The notes under the pieces: generated by a model | What the model was told of the DNA's origin: nothing | Seen by the model: the letters and a program-made list of their open reading frames with translations, nothing else | The model's database searches: none | In this document: piece after piece, positions 48,440 through 60,200 of the stretch | How the letters are laid out: the number at the start of each line of letters is the position of its first letter | Position numbering within the stretch: the stretch's first letter is position 1 | Source: Eutrigla gurnardus | Taxonomy: Eukaryota; Chordata; Actinopteri; Perciformes; Triglidae | DNA length: 64,000 nucleotides | Direction: 5' to 3' | Assembly (NCBI GenBank): GCA_963514095.1 | Contig: OY741267.1 | Coordinates: 13,365,585-13,429,584 of the forward strand | Translations under genes and position numbers: made by a program

Positions 48440-48625
48440 TGCATTTAAACAAAGCTTCTGTTAAACACAGTCCTTTCACTCAAGGGGCTACTGTCGCTAT
48501 CCCATGTAAAACCAAAAAGTACATCCTTATTTAAACCCCTAACATGATCTTTCACTAAATCTCAAATAGTAGATTTGTTGCCCAAACCCAAACATAATTG
48601 GGAATGCAGTTTCAATTAGCCAAAA
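48440..48625 (+). mobile_element. Decayed copy of the inverted-terminus family (right end present)
   Basis: ACACAGTCCTTTCACTCAAG, GTAAAACCAAAAAG and TTGTTGCCCAAACCCAAACA fit the core; it ends ATTGGGAATGCAGTTTCAATT, resembling the right terminus of the family. Confidence 0.5.
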
Positions 48626-49849
48626 GCACTACAGCGGGTTAAAAAACATCAACGTTGATGTAATAATGTAGATATTTTTGGTTCAGAAAGGATTCAACGT
48701 TTCCATTGTTTGCAGGAACATACAAAGCCAACATTTGACTTTAAAAAAATCATTCATTCATTTTTTTGTTGAAATCATACCATTCAGTGAATTTCAATCA
48801 ATCAATGTATGATATCTTAACAAAGCAAATTCTAAGTTTTAGTGTGTTAAAAACAGGCCCTGAAATTGGCAATGTTGGGCCGTAATCAGGTATATGAAAC
48901 TACCAAACTCATTTGCAGACTGAATGCCATTAGTCAGTCCTACAGACATCTTTATGAGCGTCTGAACATTCGCAGCCATCTCTCTTCGGGTTGGTTAGCC
49001 TTTGACAGCTCTATCTCGCAAATGAGGGCTCTTGCAGCTGCAATCCTTGTCAACCGCCGCACTAAGCACACCTGTTGTCAGACCTATTTGAGGTGAGATA
49101 AGGTTAATTACGCTCCAGTGCATGCTTTATCATCGCTGAGTGACACACATGGAGTTTGTACAGGGGCTGCACTTCCAGGGCTGCAGGAATGACATTCAAT
49201 AGATGTCGTGATCTTTAAGAGGGAATCGTCATAAAAAAAAAACTTGCTTCGCCTTCACTTTTGATATAATCATTTACTGCAAACCAGTCGCATCAGGTGG
49301 AATACAGACTGTATAGAAGTACTATATGTTATACATTTACACGTTAAGCTGCTGCAACAAAGAATTCGTAAATCTATAGTTTATGATTACTGTTTGTAAC
49401 GGCAGTGTTAGCAATAAAAGTACCAAAAGTACTGCAAGGACATGTTCTGGTTGTATATTAAGAGACATGTAGTGCATAGTTGTTTTGTGAAATTATGACA
49501 GACAGAAGGAGAAGTTGTAATTTTAGTAGCAGCAGAGGGGAAAGTTACAATGTCCTCCAATAAAGTGCAATATAAAGGAACTTTTTATTGAATATTTTCC
49601 TTTTTCTGAGACTTTACCTCCTCTACATCACAGAGACTAATGTAATGCTATACTGTAATGTACTACCATTTATCTGATGTTTGTTTTGCAGAGCAAGATC
49701 CAGTGCTTTCATATAACATAACTGTGTTGTGGTATTATCCACCCAGTTGGCAGAAAACAATGTTGGATATCATAGTATAATTTGAATGTCCTTATAAACC
49801 AAATATATATTTCATGAATAGGTTTGATATCAGCCTCGTTTCACACTCA
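48626..49849. other. Intergenic, nothing recognised
   Basis: AT-rich; short frames only. Confidence 0.5.
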
Positions 49850-50100
49850 CAGACACGCATAATGCCACAGGGTTAACGTTGGGAAATGATTGGTTCGGTT
49901 AGGCGACGAAACAACTTGGTTAAAGTTAGAAAAAGAGATCACGCTTTGTGTTAAAATATTAACAACGTATCAATGTAACTACCATAAATGAGTAACATCC
50001 TCGGTGGACTATTTTACATAACAAGCGTGAACTCAACAGTTATTTTTGGTTTCACTCGGAACACGTACAGTGGTCTCCTGGGTGAAAGTCCTGTGCCCTT
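49850..50100 (-). mobile_element. Decayed copy of the inverted-terminus family, reverse orientation
   Basis: Read on + the core appears reversed: AAACAACTTGGTTAAAGTTA, TAACAACGTATCAATGTAAC, TTTTTGGTTTCACTCGGAAC, then GTGGTCTCCTGGGTGAAAGT CCTGTG. This is the opposite orientation to most other copies. Confidence 0.6.
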
Positions 50101-50624
50101 AGTGCACTTTCTTGCTTCTTGTACTTATACCATTTAATAATGTAAAATACTTCATCACCTGAGAATGCATCTAAGTCCACATTCAGTTTATCTACGGTTT
50201 GCAGAAAGGTTTTTTTCTTTTAGACAACTGGGATGCATATTAAACTTTTACTTCAGTCCTTTTTCAAATTAATTCAATGTATTCATCCAACTTAATTTGT
50301 AAAAAGCTAAAAGCAGACACATGTAAATCAGCAACAATGAACATACTACACTTAATATCTATACGCAGAATTATGTGTAATTCCATTAAAGCGCAGTTAT
50401 TGAAACTGGACATTTTCTTGTTTATGTCTGACTTGCCTGTCTGTCACTAATGTAAACCCTCCATCTCTGTCCTCCTCCTTCTCCCTCTTCACACCCACCT
50501 TTTCCTCTTTACACCATTCGATGTCCTCCTCCTCCCTCACTCCCACATCGACCCACATTCACCCCAATATTTCACTCCTGTTTGGGGGAAGCCATGGTGC
50601 TCTCGGTTGACTGTGAGCCTGTTG
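50101..50624. other. Intergenic
   Basis: Pyrimidine-rich at 50450-50580. No gene. Confidence 0.5.

Positions 50625-50695
<71 letters not shown>
50625..50695 (+). repeat. (GT)n microsatellite
   Basis: Uninterrupted run of about 35 GT units. Confidence 0.95.
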
Positions 50696-50696
<1 letters not shown>

Positions 50697-51084
50697 ACTG
50701 AAGGATTTGGGTGAACAATGGGCGTGGGTGGGTCGACAGTGTGGGTGGAGGCTGCTGCCGGGTCTCGTCTGGGTCAAGGTTGACTCATCACCTTCGTGTG
50801 GAATTTGTCGATCCTCCAGGTACAAATACATGTATGCACACTGCCTTCAGAAAGCAGCCAACACCCTTCGCTTGGTCAATATTTTGAAGGTGGAATCAGT
50901 GAAATCCAAAGTTAAAATAATTATCAACACTGATACAGACACGTCTTCGAAGAAATATTGTCAAGGGTAAGGCTCTTCTCAAAGATATACCTACTAAAAA
51001 TAATGCAATGTAATTAGATCTCCTACAAGATCAAAATTTGTATGAAATGTAATCCACCTAATTGCAAACTTGGAAGTATAAAGA
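50696..51084. other. Intergenic, nothing recognised
   Basis: Short frames only. Confidence 0.45.
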
Positions 51085-51370
51085 GCGACAAACTCCGTGT
51101 AAGGAGGAGGTTGCACCCGACTTTCACCCAGGAGACCACTGTTTGTGTCCAGTGTGAAGCCAAGAGTCAATTTTCATTTATTTGTCACCTAGCTTACATA
51201 CTTAATTAACACCACTTCCATAGTAACCCAAACCAAGATATTTTCCTTAACCTTATAAAGCTGTTTTGTTGCTTTTTTCCCTGTGAAGACGAGTAAGATA
51301 TTTTTAAAAAGACTGTATGCATGTGACAAGCGGAAATCGACACACGTTGCTGGACATTCGTAGGAGAATC
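51085..51370 (+). mobile_element. Decayed copy of the inverted-terminus family
   Basis: ACTTTCACCCAGGAGACCAC TGTTTGTGTCC, GTGAAGCCAAGAGTCAATTT, AACCCAAACCAAGATATTTT and CTGTGAAGACGAGTAAGATA match the core and 3' half. The ends are not seen. Confidence 0.6.
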
Positions 51371-51685
51371 CACAAAATATGAGGAATACTGCAGCATGAT
51401 ATCAGAACAAAACTGGCATTGCAATATTTTTTTCTGCAGTAACTATAGTGATATGAAAAAATAAACCCTAAATGTTGTCGATGTGAAACTTGAACGGTCT
51501 TTGAGATCTAAATCAAGGACCTAGTTTCAAAGACGGGCTCCGTGTTTCAGGGGAGGTCGAGAGGTTTACCAACATGGCCAGTCGACGGTTTGCACTGGTT
51601 GACAGTTCCTCCCCGCGTGGAGAGAGGGCGAAGCGAAGTCCACAGTGAGGTGAAGGCGAAGGTTGTGGCAGACCCACCCTGGATG
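51371..51685. other. Intergenic
   Basis: Nothing recognised. Confidence 0.45.
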
Positions 51686-51778
51686 TAGGTCCATCCATCC
51701 ATCCATTTTCTACTGCTAATCCTGTATTTAGGGTCACGGGGGGGGGGGGGGCTGGAGCCAATCCCAGCTGGTGGATGT
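51686..51778 (+). repeat. Fish-type dispersed repeat with a G14 run
   Basis: CCATCCATCCATCCATTTTC then TACTGCTAATCCTG, GGGTCAC, a run of 14 G (51738-51751) and CTGGAGCCAATCCCAGCTGG. I recognise this layout as a very common fish interspersed repeat fragment; the family name is uncertain. Confidence 0.6.
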
Positions 51779-52018
51779 AGGTCATTCATCAGAAATATTG
51801 AATTTGTCATGGAAAAACGACAACTGTGTGAGTTTTCCTTTGTTTCAAGCAGCAAGATAGTTGTAGTGTGACATGTTTGAGTTCATTTGCAAACATCCTG
51901 CGATGGGACCACACATCGCAAAGTTGATGCTGTAACGATATATTTTGCAGCCCTAATGAGGAATAACTTTTCATAAGATATTATAACCATTGTATGAGAA
52001 TACATTGCAAGGTTCTAC

Positions 52019-52019
52019 A

Positions 52020-52080
<61 letters not shown>

Positions 52081-52082
52081 AC
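52019..52082. repeat. (CA)n microsatellite
   Basis: CA run of about 56 bp with a CATACACACAAACA tail. Confidence 0.95.
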
Positions 52083-53079
52083 AAACACACGCAGTCTGAG
52101 TAAATGCAGGAGACGCTGTTAGTTAAGGGGATTACATCAGTAAATATTAGGAGAGAGAGAGAGAGCATGACTGTTTACCCTCTGTGCAGATGTGTGTATT
52201 TGTGTGTGGGATGTCTTCCTGAGTGTGTGAGTGTGTGAGTGTTTATTAACCTGCCCGTACGAATGTGTATGTTAGTCAGATTTTTACCAAATGAGTAAAA
52301 CGAGGCCACGTAAACCCTCCAGGAAATAAGTCGATCCTTCAAACTCACATGCCGCGTACATGTTATTTTAAGCCCAAATTACACATCATCTGATATCCGT
52401 CCTAAATGGCTTTTCCAGCTTCACTGCTCCAAGTATTCTGAGGTAGAAGGACAGCGGTGAAAAGGGGCCAACAGGTTTACCAGCGGTGTAAAGAAAAGGA
52501 GGGAAAAGAAAAAAGAGAAGACAAGGCCAGCTCCACTAAGATGAGGGAAAGCTGCCAAATCCCCAATTCCCTGAGAAGGAGAGGACAAGGCCCAGGCACT
52601 ACATAGATGGTTGGCTACTTATCTCTTTTTCAAACAACTTCACTCAAGGCTTCAGTACTTCAGGGAAGTTGATCTTCCCAAATGTTCAAGCCTCCATTTG
52701 ATGAAGTGCTGGACGGATGTTTCCGAGGCATCCGGTGTAAATTTAACAAAGAGATAAGTGTTAAATTAGGCACGGCTCTTTAGTTTCAGTCATGCAGTAA
52801 CATTTGTGTCAGTGACATGTTATTTATGAATTCAAATGTGATTTAAGCACCCCTGGGTCATGATATGATTAGCTGCCTCTGTGCAGAACACGGCTTTACT
52901 GGAACTGAACCATTTTGCCAGAATAAAATGTTATCATTGAATAGTTTCTGAAAACCAAGGCTCACATCCGTGAACTTTTCTGAACTATGTTACAGAACAT
53001 TTCAAGATCATGTATCACCAGACAAAATTATGTTTCTGTTTATTTACATGCGTGAATGAATTAGTGTTTTAGCCGCTTG
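52083..53079. other. Intergenic; block at 52480-52790 may be conserved
   Basis: The 52480-52790 stretch is repeat-free, with AACAAAGAGATAAG (52746-52759) and TTAAATTAGGCACG. Weak enhancer candidate; no gene. Confidence 0.4.
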
Positions 53080-53290
53080 TGGTGCTTTTGGCATTTCAAA
53101 ACTACAGTATTGATTAGGTTTAGGTTCAGGCAACAAAAGGTATGTTAAGTAACATCAGTCTTTGACCCAACCATTCAACCGGAATACAGAATTGATTTAA
53201 ATGTATTTGTGAAATGCAAACATATTCCATTTTTGAAAATACATTCCCACGAAACTGACAATGCAATTTTGTTCATCGTTTTTTCGAAGA
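53080..53290 (-). mobile_element. Decayed copy of the inverted-terminus family, reverse orientation
   Basis: GATTAGGTTTAGGTTCAGGC AACAAAAG (reverse of the CCTAAACCTAATC...GTTGCC block) followed by TTAAGTAACATCAGT; the right side has ACGAAACTGACAATGCAATT, resembling a terminus. Confidence 0.45.
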
Positions 53291-54039
53291 CTGTTTGTAG
53301 ATGTAGCTTGTAAATGTATCAGTGTCTTAGTTTGAATGATAAGTTACAATCAATGTCAAGAATACAAAATCTCAAAGTGGGAAATTGTAAAAATAGTATT
53401 TACAAACACAAGCCAGGTCTAGACAGACAGATATAGTGACTAGCTGATTTAGCAGCTAAATAGCCAGCTCAGGAGATGGTGGAGACCAAAAACAGAGTAA
53501 AAAGACAGAGAATTTGGGTTACAAACGCAAAGTTGGCCATATAAACCTAAAGGTGATGATATGTATTTTTATTCACAACCAGTCTGTGCTGCTCACAACT
53601 GTAGGCAAAACATTTTTATTGCAGGTTTTTTAAAAAATCGACAAAAAACAATTTGGTCATAACACAAAGACAAACCACATTCAGCCTGAGAGTTCACTGT
53701 TGACCTCAGAAATAGTTGTTTGAAAATCTCCAGAAATAGCAAGTGGAACCTTCTATCAATTTCTGTTACGAATCGGAAACAGATACACTTCCAGCTGCAA
53801 TCTTTAGCTTTGTACATTATTTTTGCTAGACCAATGGAAATCTAACTCTAATGGTCTTAGATGTAGATTTCTTTGTGGTAAAAGGGATACGTTAATCCAA
53901 AAAGCCTGTTAAATAGTCCTAAAACAACATGTATGTGGTCTAATAACATGCTGCTCAATCAAGAACAGAGATAACTTGTTTTAAATGACCTGTGACACGC
54001 ATGGCATGAAAAAGGTGCAGTGTGTCACTTCTATTTGCC
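53291..54039. other. Intergenic, nothing recognised
   Basis: AT-rich; no gene. Confidence 0.5.
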
Positions 54040-54500
54040 ACAGCTCACTCCTGAAAGCCAAACACTAAGGGAACACTAATGGCTTTCAACATGGCTCCAT
54101 TTCCCCCCTCGTCACTGTTTCTACCCTCGGAGCGGCTTTGATGACAAGCTGCCTCTGAGTCGAGAGAGGCTCATAAAACACAGCCAACGACTCGCGAGTT
54201 AACCGAGCTCCGAGGCTGTCGTCACAGCCCTTAATGAATCCTCGGGTCTGTGCGAGACCAGATCCGGCCCAATGAGTGGGTCCACCACGGAGGAGACGTC
54301 ATTGCCCCTGAAGAAAGAGCGTAATTATAAACATGCCACTGCTGTTTCCAGGGGCAGCCATTTAAGAACAGGCCTCCTGTCGCTTCAGGGTCTTAATGAC
54401 GCCAGCGGAACAAGTGGCAATTTAGAAGGGCTCATGGTAACACCCTCGGTGTGGGGCTGGCACCCTCCTAACAGAAACTACAGTATGGAGGGATTGTGGA
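54040..54500. promoter_or_regulatory. Candidate conserved non-coding block
   Basis: GC-balanced and repeat-free, with GCGTAATTATAAACATGCC (54320-54338), CCCTTAATGAATCC (54229) and GGTCTTAATGACGCC (54389). These AT cores in a GC-rich setting are typical of ancient vertebrate enhancers. Translation in any frame gives no known domain. Inference only. Confidence 0.3.
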
Positions 54501-55290
54501 GGGTGTAGGAGGGAAAACGGAGACAAGTGGTCACACTTGGCAGCTGGTTTCTCCCGCTGAGAAAAGAAAACTTCTATATCATAACTTGTTCACTTGCCAT
54601 GAGGCTACCTTCCCTTTCCACAAGGCCTTGTTTCCAAACATGTTTTGTGTGTTAAATCAATAATTCTCCCAAGACACTTGATTTATCAGTCCAGTTATAC
54701 ACACGGCTGTTTAAACAAACGTTAATCAAGACTTATGTCTTATGTACATAGTTTTGTTCAAGTTACTTCATAAGATCTGGGAACACAGAGACACATAAGC
54801 TCAAAATAAATCAGAGAAACCAAACGATAAAGTGGTCCTGTGTTTGTTTGTTCTTCCCTGTGTGGACTTTCTCACTGTTTTTACTACATCAGTTGCTCTG
54901 ATGGTTGGTTTGAACCTCCAGTTTGGCATTTTGTTGTCTTGCAACCAAGTGACATGAGAAGCTTAATACAACAGAATGACGAACAAGACCAAGCAAAAAT
55001 CGATTTCCATACAGTGCAACACACTGTATAAGGTGTAAGACAACACAGACAACTCAGAGACTGGTCCTGAACGATGAACACACAGTAGCCCCTCCCTCAA
55101 GGAAACCCTGCCTTATCAGTCGACTCTTACAGGAACTTAATTTACTAACTCAACATAGTTGAGTACTGAAGAAAGTAGCGATTGAGACCATGAACTCATG
55201 CTAACAATGTTGACTAAAATAATTAATCAAGTGGGAAGTATCGCATAATTTTCTCATAAACTCCTTCTGTCTTTCTTCTTTTTGCAAAGG
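54501..55290. other. Intergenic, nothing recognised
   Basis: No supported feature. Confidence 0.5.
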
Positions 55291-55330
55291 AGTCACCCCC
55301 TGATGGCCATTAGAAAGAATGCAGGTTTAA
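55291..55330 (-). repeat. Dispersed repeat (inverted copy of 32280-32310)
   Basis: 55297-55327 is the exact reverse complement of 32280-32310; flanks beyond differ. Confidence 0.6.
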
Positions 55331-56268
55331 GAAACTTTTTAGATCTGGATGTTGCTGCATGGTGAAAACCAAACGAAATGTTGGTAATTATAAAGCACAG
55401 GTCTGCAACAAAAACTACGGGTCAAAGTTAAACCTAGAAGCAATTCTGTGATACTGGGATGGAGAGTTTGAGTCATCATGTTACCGTTTACCTTCTTCTA
55501 AATGCGTTTGTCTAACCAGATGTTTGTTTAAAACTTCTCTGACCATCTGGGTTAATTGCTGAGATCTGGAAACACAATAAGTAATTATAATTACAATCAT
55601 TAATAATAACAGAAATGATGGCCTAAACTTTAACAGCAAATTGTATGATGCTGGAATGTCCCTTTTCCAATGAGTAGTTTTATTTGTGTTCCGAAGGGTT
55701 ACGATCTGTTAAAAGGATTAAGATTAATGCAAACCATCTGCTGGTTCAGTAATATTGAAAACAGGTGTGCATGATTAGCTGAAGGCAGTGAGAGACTGGG
55801 CGCTGTTAAAGTTAAGGGAGGAAGGGTAAAACCGTTCTGCAGCAGATGACACTATTCAATGTGGTGCCCATGTGTGTCGGTTTGTAGCTAAATTCAGGCT
55901 TTAGTAATGGCTAATTATCTTGATTTTACTGTTACTGTCTATTCGTTGAAGGATTACATGTGTATAGGTCACCACATGCACACCTGAGCAGATGGTACGT
56001 TCCAGTTCAGGTGAATCGGAGAGATGCACTGGTCTGTAAAGCGATTAGCAGTTTGCTGTGAAGCTTTAGTTGCAGGATTTCTTTTTGCCTCTTTTTTCTT
56101 TATTGTTTTTGTTAATTATACTCCACCTTTGTCACATGGACTCCACCAACATCTCATTTGAAACACCCTGCGATATCCAGCCTCGCAGATCACTTTGATA
56201 GAATTGTTTTTTAAAGATCTTCACCACCACGGTGCTGCCACCACTTCACCACACAGCCTGGTCTCCTT
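55331..56268. other. Intergenic, nothing recognised
   Basis: AT-rich; no gene. Confidence 0.5.
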
Positions 56269-56701
56269 AAAATGAACGTTCCCACACGACCAAACTGCAT
56301 TGTGAGTTACGTTTCAAGGGAAAGCGTATTTTCATGTGAATAACATTTGCTGTTGACATGTCGCAAATTGCTTTTAAATAAGCCTGCGGACGCCGGCCCA
56401 GGGAGGAGGTTAAGGTGGTGGATGGGCTTGTTTGTGTCCCGTGTGAACCAAGTACTTTTGTGTTGCTCTTTTATTTAAATTTCATAGTAATTTTAAGCCA
56501 AACCATGTTTTTTTGTCTTTCACCAAACCTAAACAAGTAGTAACTATGTAGTTTTATAGCGTTTTTTTGTTTTATTCCTTAACCACGTGTTTCATTCGTT
56601 AACCACGTGTTTCAAACTGCGACCGTTGGTTCCGGTAAAAAATAAGTTTCCCTGGAAATGTATTTGAGAGTGCAGTTTAGTTGTATGGGAATGTTTATTT
56701 T
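56269..56701 (+). mobile_element. Non-autonomous DNA element with about 45-bp inverted termini (best copy)
   Basis: Left end AAAATGAACGTTCCCACACG, ACCAAACTGCATTGTGAGTT, ACGTTTCAAGGG. Right end read on the - strand AAAATAAACATTCCCATACA, ACTAAACTGCACTCTCAAAT, ACATTTCCAGGG: the two ends match at most positions over about 50 bp. The interior has the family blocks (GTTTGTGTCCCGTGTGAACC, AAACCATG, ACCAAACCTAAACAAGTAG) and no coding frame. Length about 433 bp. A short internal duplication of CATTCGTTAACCACGTGTTT-like units lies near 56577-56613. Confidence 0.72.
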
Positions 56702-57109
56702 GTTGCAGCGCAATGAAGGTGAAAGGAAACGATTTTGAGTGCTGAAACCATTAAACAACAACAACAAAATTAACATCTTTTCATGATATATTATTAGTTC
56801 CAATTTCCATGGCGTGTAGATATCTTATTGCATTTAAATAAAAAATAAAGAACAAATACATTTCAATGATTTAATGGGGAAATAGGTGGTTTTCTCCAAC
56901 TACATTTTAGTTAAGAGCCTGAGCTACAAAGATTTTTGTATTTCAGAAATAGGACTTTGAATACATAAGTTAATATGAGCCAGACAGATTAGCTCTCCCT
57001 TCAACAAATATTTGTGTGTCTGGATGTTGGTGTTAGTTCTGGGGCTCTTAATAACATATTATAAGCCTATTTTATACTTTAGACCTCTTAGCTCCTATCT
57101 CCCAGCTGT

Positions 57110-57111
<2 letters not shown>
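56702..57111. other. Intergenic
   Basis: AT-rich; nothing recognised. Confidence 0.5.
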
Positions 57112-57195
<84 letters not shown>

Positions 57196-57213
57196 GCGTG
57201 TGTGTGTGTGTGT
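57112..57213 (+). repeat. (TG)n microsatellite, about 100 bp
   Basis: The longest dinucleotide array of the window, with CGTG interruptions near its end; a second TG run follows at 57379-57411. Confidence 0.95.
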
Positions 57214-57376
57214 TTGGTCTCAAGAGGTTGGTTAACAGACCTGGCTGTCATGATCCAGCCCAGCAGCAGACTGATTGGATGGGAGGGTTTTGTGTCACTG
57301 TTTGCTCTGGTTAATGAGCGGAAGGAAGGTGAGCCAATACAATACACACACTCTGTCAACAGAGGGACACTGTCAG

Positions 57377-57416
<40 letters not shown>

Positions 57417-57829
57417 AAGGGTGACTGCTTTAAGCCTTGCATCCCACCTCAGGCTGATTAGTAGTCGGCCTTTAAGTAAACACGCGGCTAACTGTGGAGG
57501 AATCTAACCTGTGGAAGGAAGGAAGGGAGGAATCCTTCATCCATCACTGACCAGAAACAGCAAAATGAACACACATGACCGGGATCTTAAATTTCCCCTG
57601 ATCGTGGCCAGAAAATGAAAGTCTCACATTTCATAATAACACACTCAAAAATGGGGGCACATTTAACAAACCGTTGACAAAGTAAACCTTCAGTGGTCAA
57701 AGAAATATGATTCATGGAAATATCAGTTTAGAAAAACATGTCAGTCTAATTTCCAAGATCTGGATCATCTATGGGATCGTTGCATTTTTGTCCCCAAAAA
57801 TGGATGCATAGATTTTTCTGGAGCCCTTC
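57214..57829. other. Intergenic
   Basis: Includes the TG run at 57379-57411 and GGAAGGAAGGGAGG near 57514. No gene. Confidence 0.5.
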
Positions 57830-58120
57830 GTATAGTTATTTATACACTGATTATTTATCCGGCCAGTGAGAACTCAGCGGCAGCAGCGTTCCCTCGGAGA
57901 TCAAGTGTGGCGTCTGAAAGACGGCGTCCAAACTAAAAGAAAGTAAACATCTTCAGGAGTCATAGGGGGGACCTCCACGTCTTATCTCGGAGTCATACAT
58001 CAGATCTAATTACACTCAGGCCTCTTCTCCGAAGTTTTAAATCAAGTAGATCACCGCGGGGAGCGAGGCGACACTTTATTTAAATATGTATTTAATTGCC
58101 AGCTGCAGAGACATTTTCAG
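57830..58120. promoter_or_regulatory. Candidate conserved non-coding block
   Basis: Repeat-free, with a FOX-type GTAAACA (57943-57949), TCTAATTACACTC (58004), TTTAATTGCCAGCTGC (58091-58106) and an E-box CAGCTG. Lies about 5.8 kb upstream of fzd8. Inferred role only. Confidence 0.3.
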
Positions 58121-59619
58121 TTGTGGGGTTCATGAAACTGGGTCAGGTTGGTTATTAACAACTGCAGATTGAGGCAGTGGGAAAAATCAAGACAATGTCA
58201 TGTTCTGTTACATTTGGAATATAGTGACTAAAAATCTCTCGAGGGCTTAATTTCTCTCTCTGGCTGGCTTTTTTTTTTTTCTTTAAGTGGCACAAAATTG
58301 GGCGACAAGCTGATTGAAGCACTGTCGCCGAGAGTGTCTTCTTCCTTTCAATAACTTCCAGCAGGTGACGCATCATTATGGATGGTAGCTTTTCTGCAAA
58401 CCAGCAAAGAACACTTAAACGCAACACACACCTGCAGCATCACGTCATTGAATGCCACAAATAAGTGTTGTCAGGGACTACTGGAACTAAAATCATCATC
58501 ACTTTAAGATGGAGAGGGCAAGCTGCTACTTCTGTTTTTTTAAAGGCAGTCATTTTAACACTAAGAAGGTGTTGTGGTGAAAAGAGAATCTGGTGATGAT
58601 GAAGACCTTCAAGACACAGGGTTGGCCAACATACAGCCAGAAAGTCCAATCCGCTCCACTGGAGGACGACTGCAAGTGAAAATTGCAGAGAAGTTATTCA
58701 TTCCAATTCCAATTCCAATTTGCAAAAGCAAATGCAAAACAATTCCTATTTGTCCACTGGCGGTAGCACTGTCCTTATACATGTAGCAGGCCTATGCTTT
58801 TATGCTACATGCTATCTACAGACTATGACACAACACTGTCCAGCATCGGAGGCTGCTGCTCAAGCAGGAGTCGCTTGTCTTTGTGTCCACTTCTCTCCTT
58901 TTGGTACGTCTTGTTCCTATTTCTTATCAGAGGAAAACCAGTGTGCTCGGTGTGTTCCCAGCACCTTCCAGTGCTCAAGGAACATATTATCAGGCACCAC
59001 TAATGGTCCCATCCTGGAGGAATATACAAAAACTAGTAAATACTGACAACAGAGAAGATAAATGATTGTTTTGAGGTTTGAGGTCTGTTTTTTTAGAAGG
59101 TGAGAGAACACTAATTCATTTTGAATGTTTTGATGGTGTAATTGTACTTTTTTATACTGAAAGACAGGGCAATATTTTGGTGTGTTTTTGAGGTGTTTTT
59201 ATGATGCAATGGTTTTACTGCTCTGTCCCATTTGAGATCAAATATCACTGTGTGAGGCCTGTGAGATGAGTTTGAAGCCCCTTCTTTAGTGAGCCCGTCA
59301 CCACGTCACTGAATCAAAACAAGACCGGCCAGGCAGGTCTGGGTGAGCTGGAACACTAGTGACAAAATCAAAATCTGTCAAAATTGGGAGGGGCCGCTGT
59401 ATCTCCCCCCTCAATATTGAAAGTGTGATGGCCCAGTGTGACAGGTGGCGTTCCACTCGGTGCTGTCTGGGGCCATCAGAAAATGAAAATGAAGCACTTC
59501 ACTTTACATGCCAGTACAACTGTGAAAAAAGTTTTGCTTAAATCAGTATTGCTACAGCTACCTCACAATGGCACAAGCCAACGTTAATCAACACAATGTT
59601 AATCCACTCAAATGTCGGC
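58121..59619. other. Intergenic, nothing recognised
   Basis: Short frames only, including a (ATTCCA)3-like patch at 58699-58720. No gene. Confidence 0.5.
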
Positions 59620-60200
59620 ACGTTCTCTTATAGGAAAGATGGCCGAGTTTGAGAGAATCACAGGGCCAAACTTCCCATGAGGAGGTTACAAAGACAAACA
59701 TTTCAGAGTTTCACAGCACGCCTCAGTAACTCTGTGAGAACCCCTCCTCCTCCTCCTCCCTCGCCTTTTCCTTTGCCGATGTGAACTTTGAGAGCCCTGG
59801 GAGAATCTGGGGGGAAAAGAGAGACGCGAGAAGGGAGGTTAGATAAAGGAGTGGTGGGGTGGGCAGCCCGGAGAATGCAGAAATTGACTTCTAAACAGAT
59901 GCAGTAATTCCATTTCCATCCCCTTTACATTTGGTATGCAGGGGGCCAACGCGTAACTCTAAACCCACTATCGCCGTTGCACACAGAAGGCGGGAGGCGT
60001 AGTCGACAGTTGGTGGCTGGGGCCGCCGAGTCTATCTGCCTTGTTAATCAATATGGGTTCCACTCTGACAGACAGCGATCGGTGTAACCGATGCTCGGCC
60101 TGCTATTCTCTCGGCCCTGGTGGGAGGAGGAGGCACCTGTTTCCTTCCACTTTCACCTGCGGTTCACAGCTCGGCTGGAGATGGCTGGCCCAGCGGGAGG
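59620..60200. promoter_or_regulatory. Candidate enhancer 3.6-4.2 kb upstream of fzd8
   Basis: GC-balanced block with TCF/LEF-type cores ACAAAG (59688-59693) and CTTTG in GTGAACTTTGAG (59781-59792), a GGTTAGATAAAGG stretch and TTGTTAATCAATATGG (60041-60056). Wnt receptors can be under Wnt feedback, so TCF-type sites would make sense, but such short motifs also occur by chance. Confidence 0.3.
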
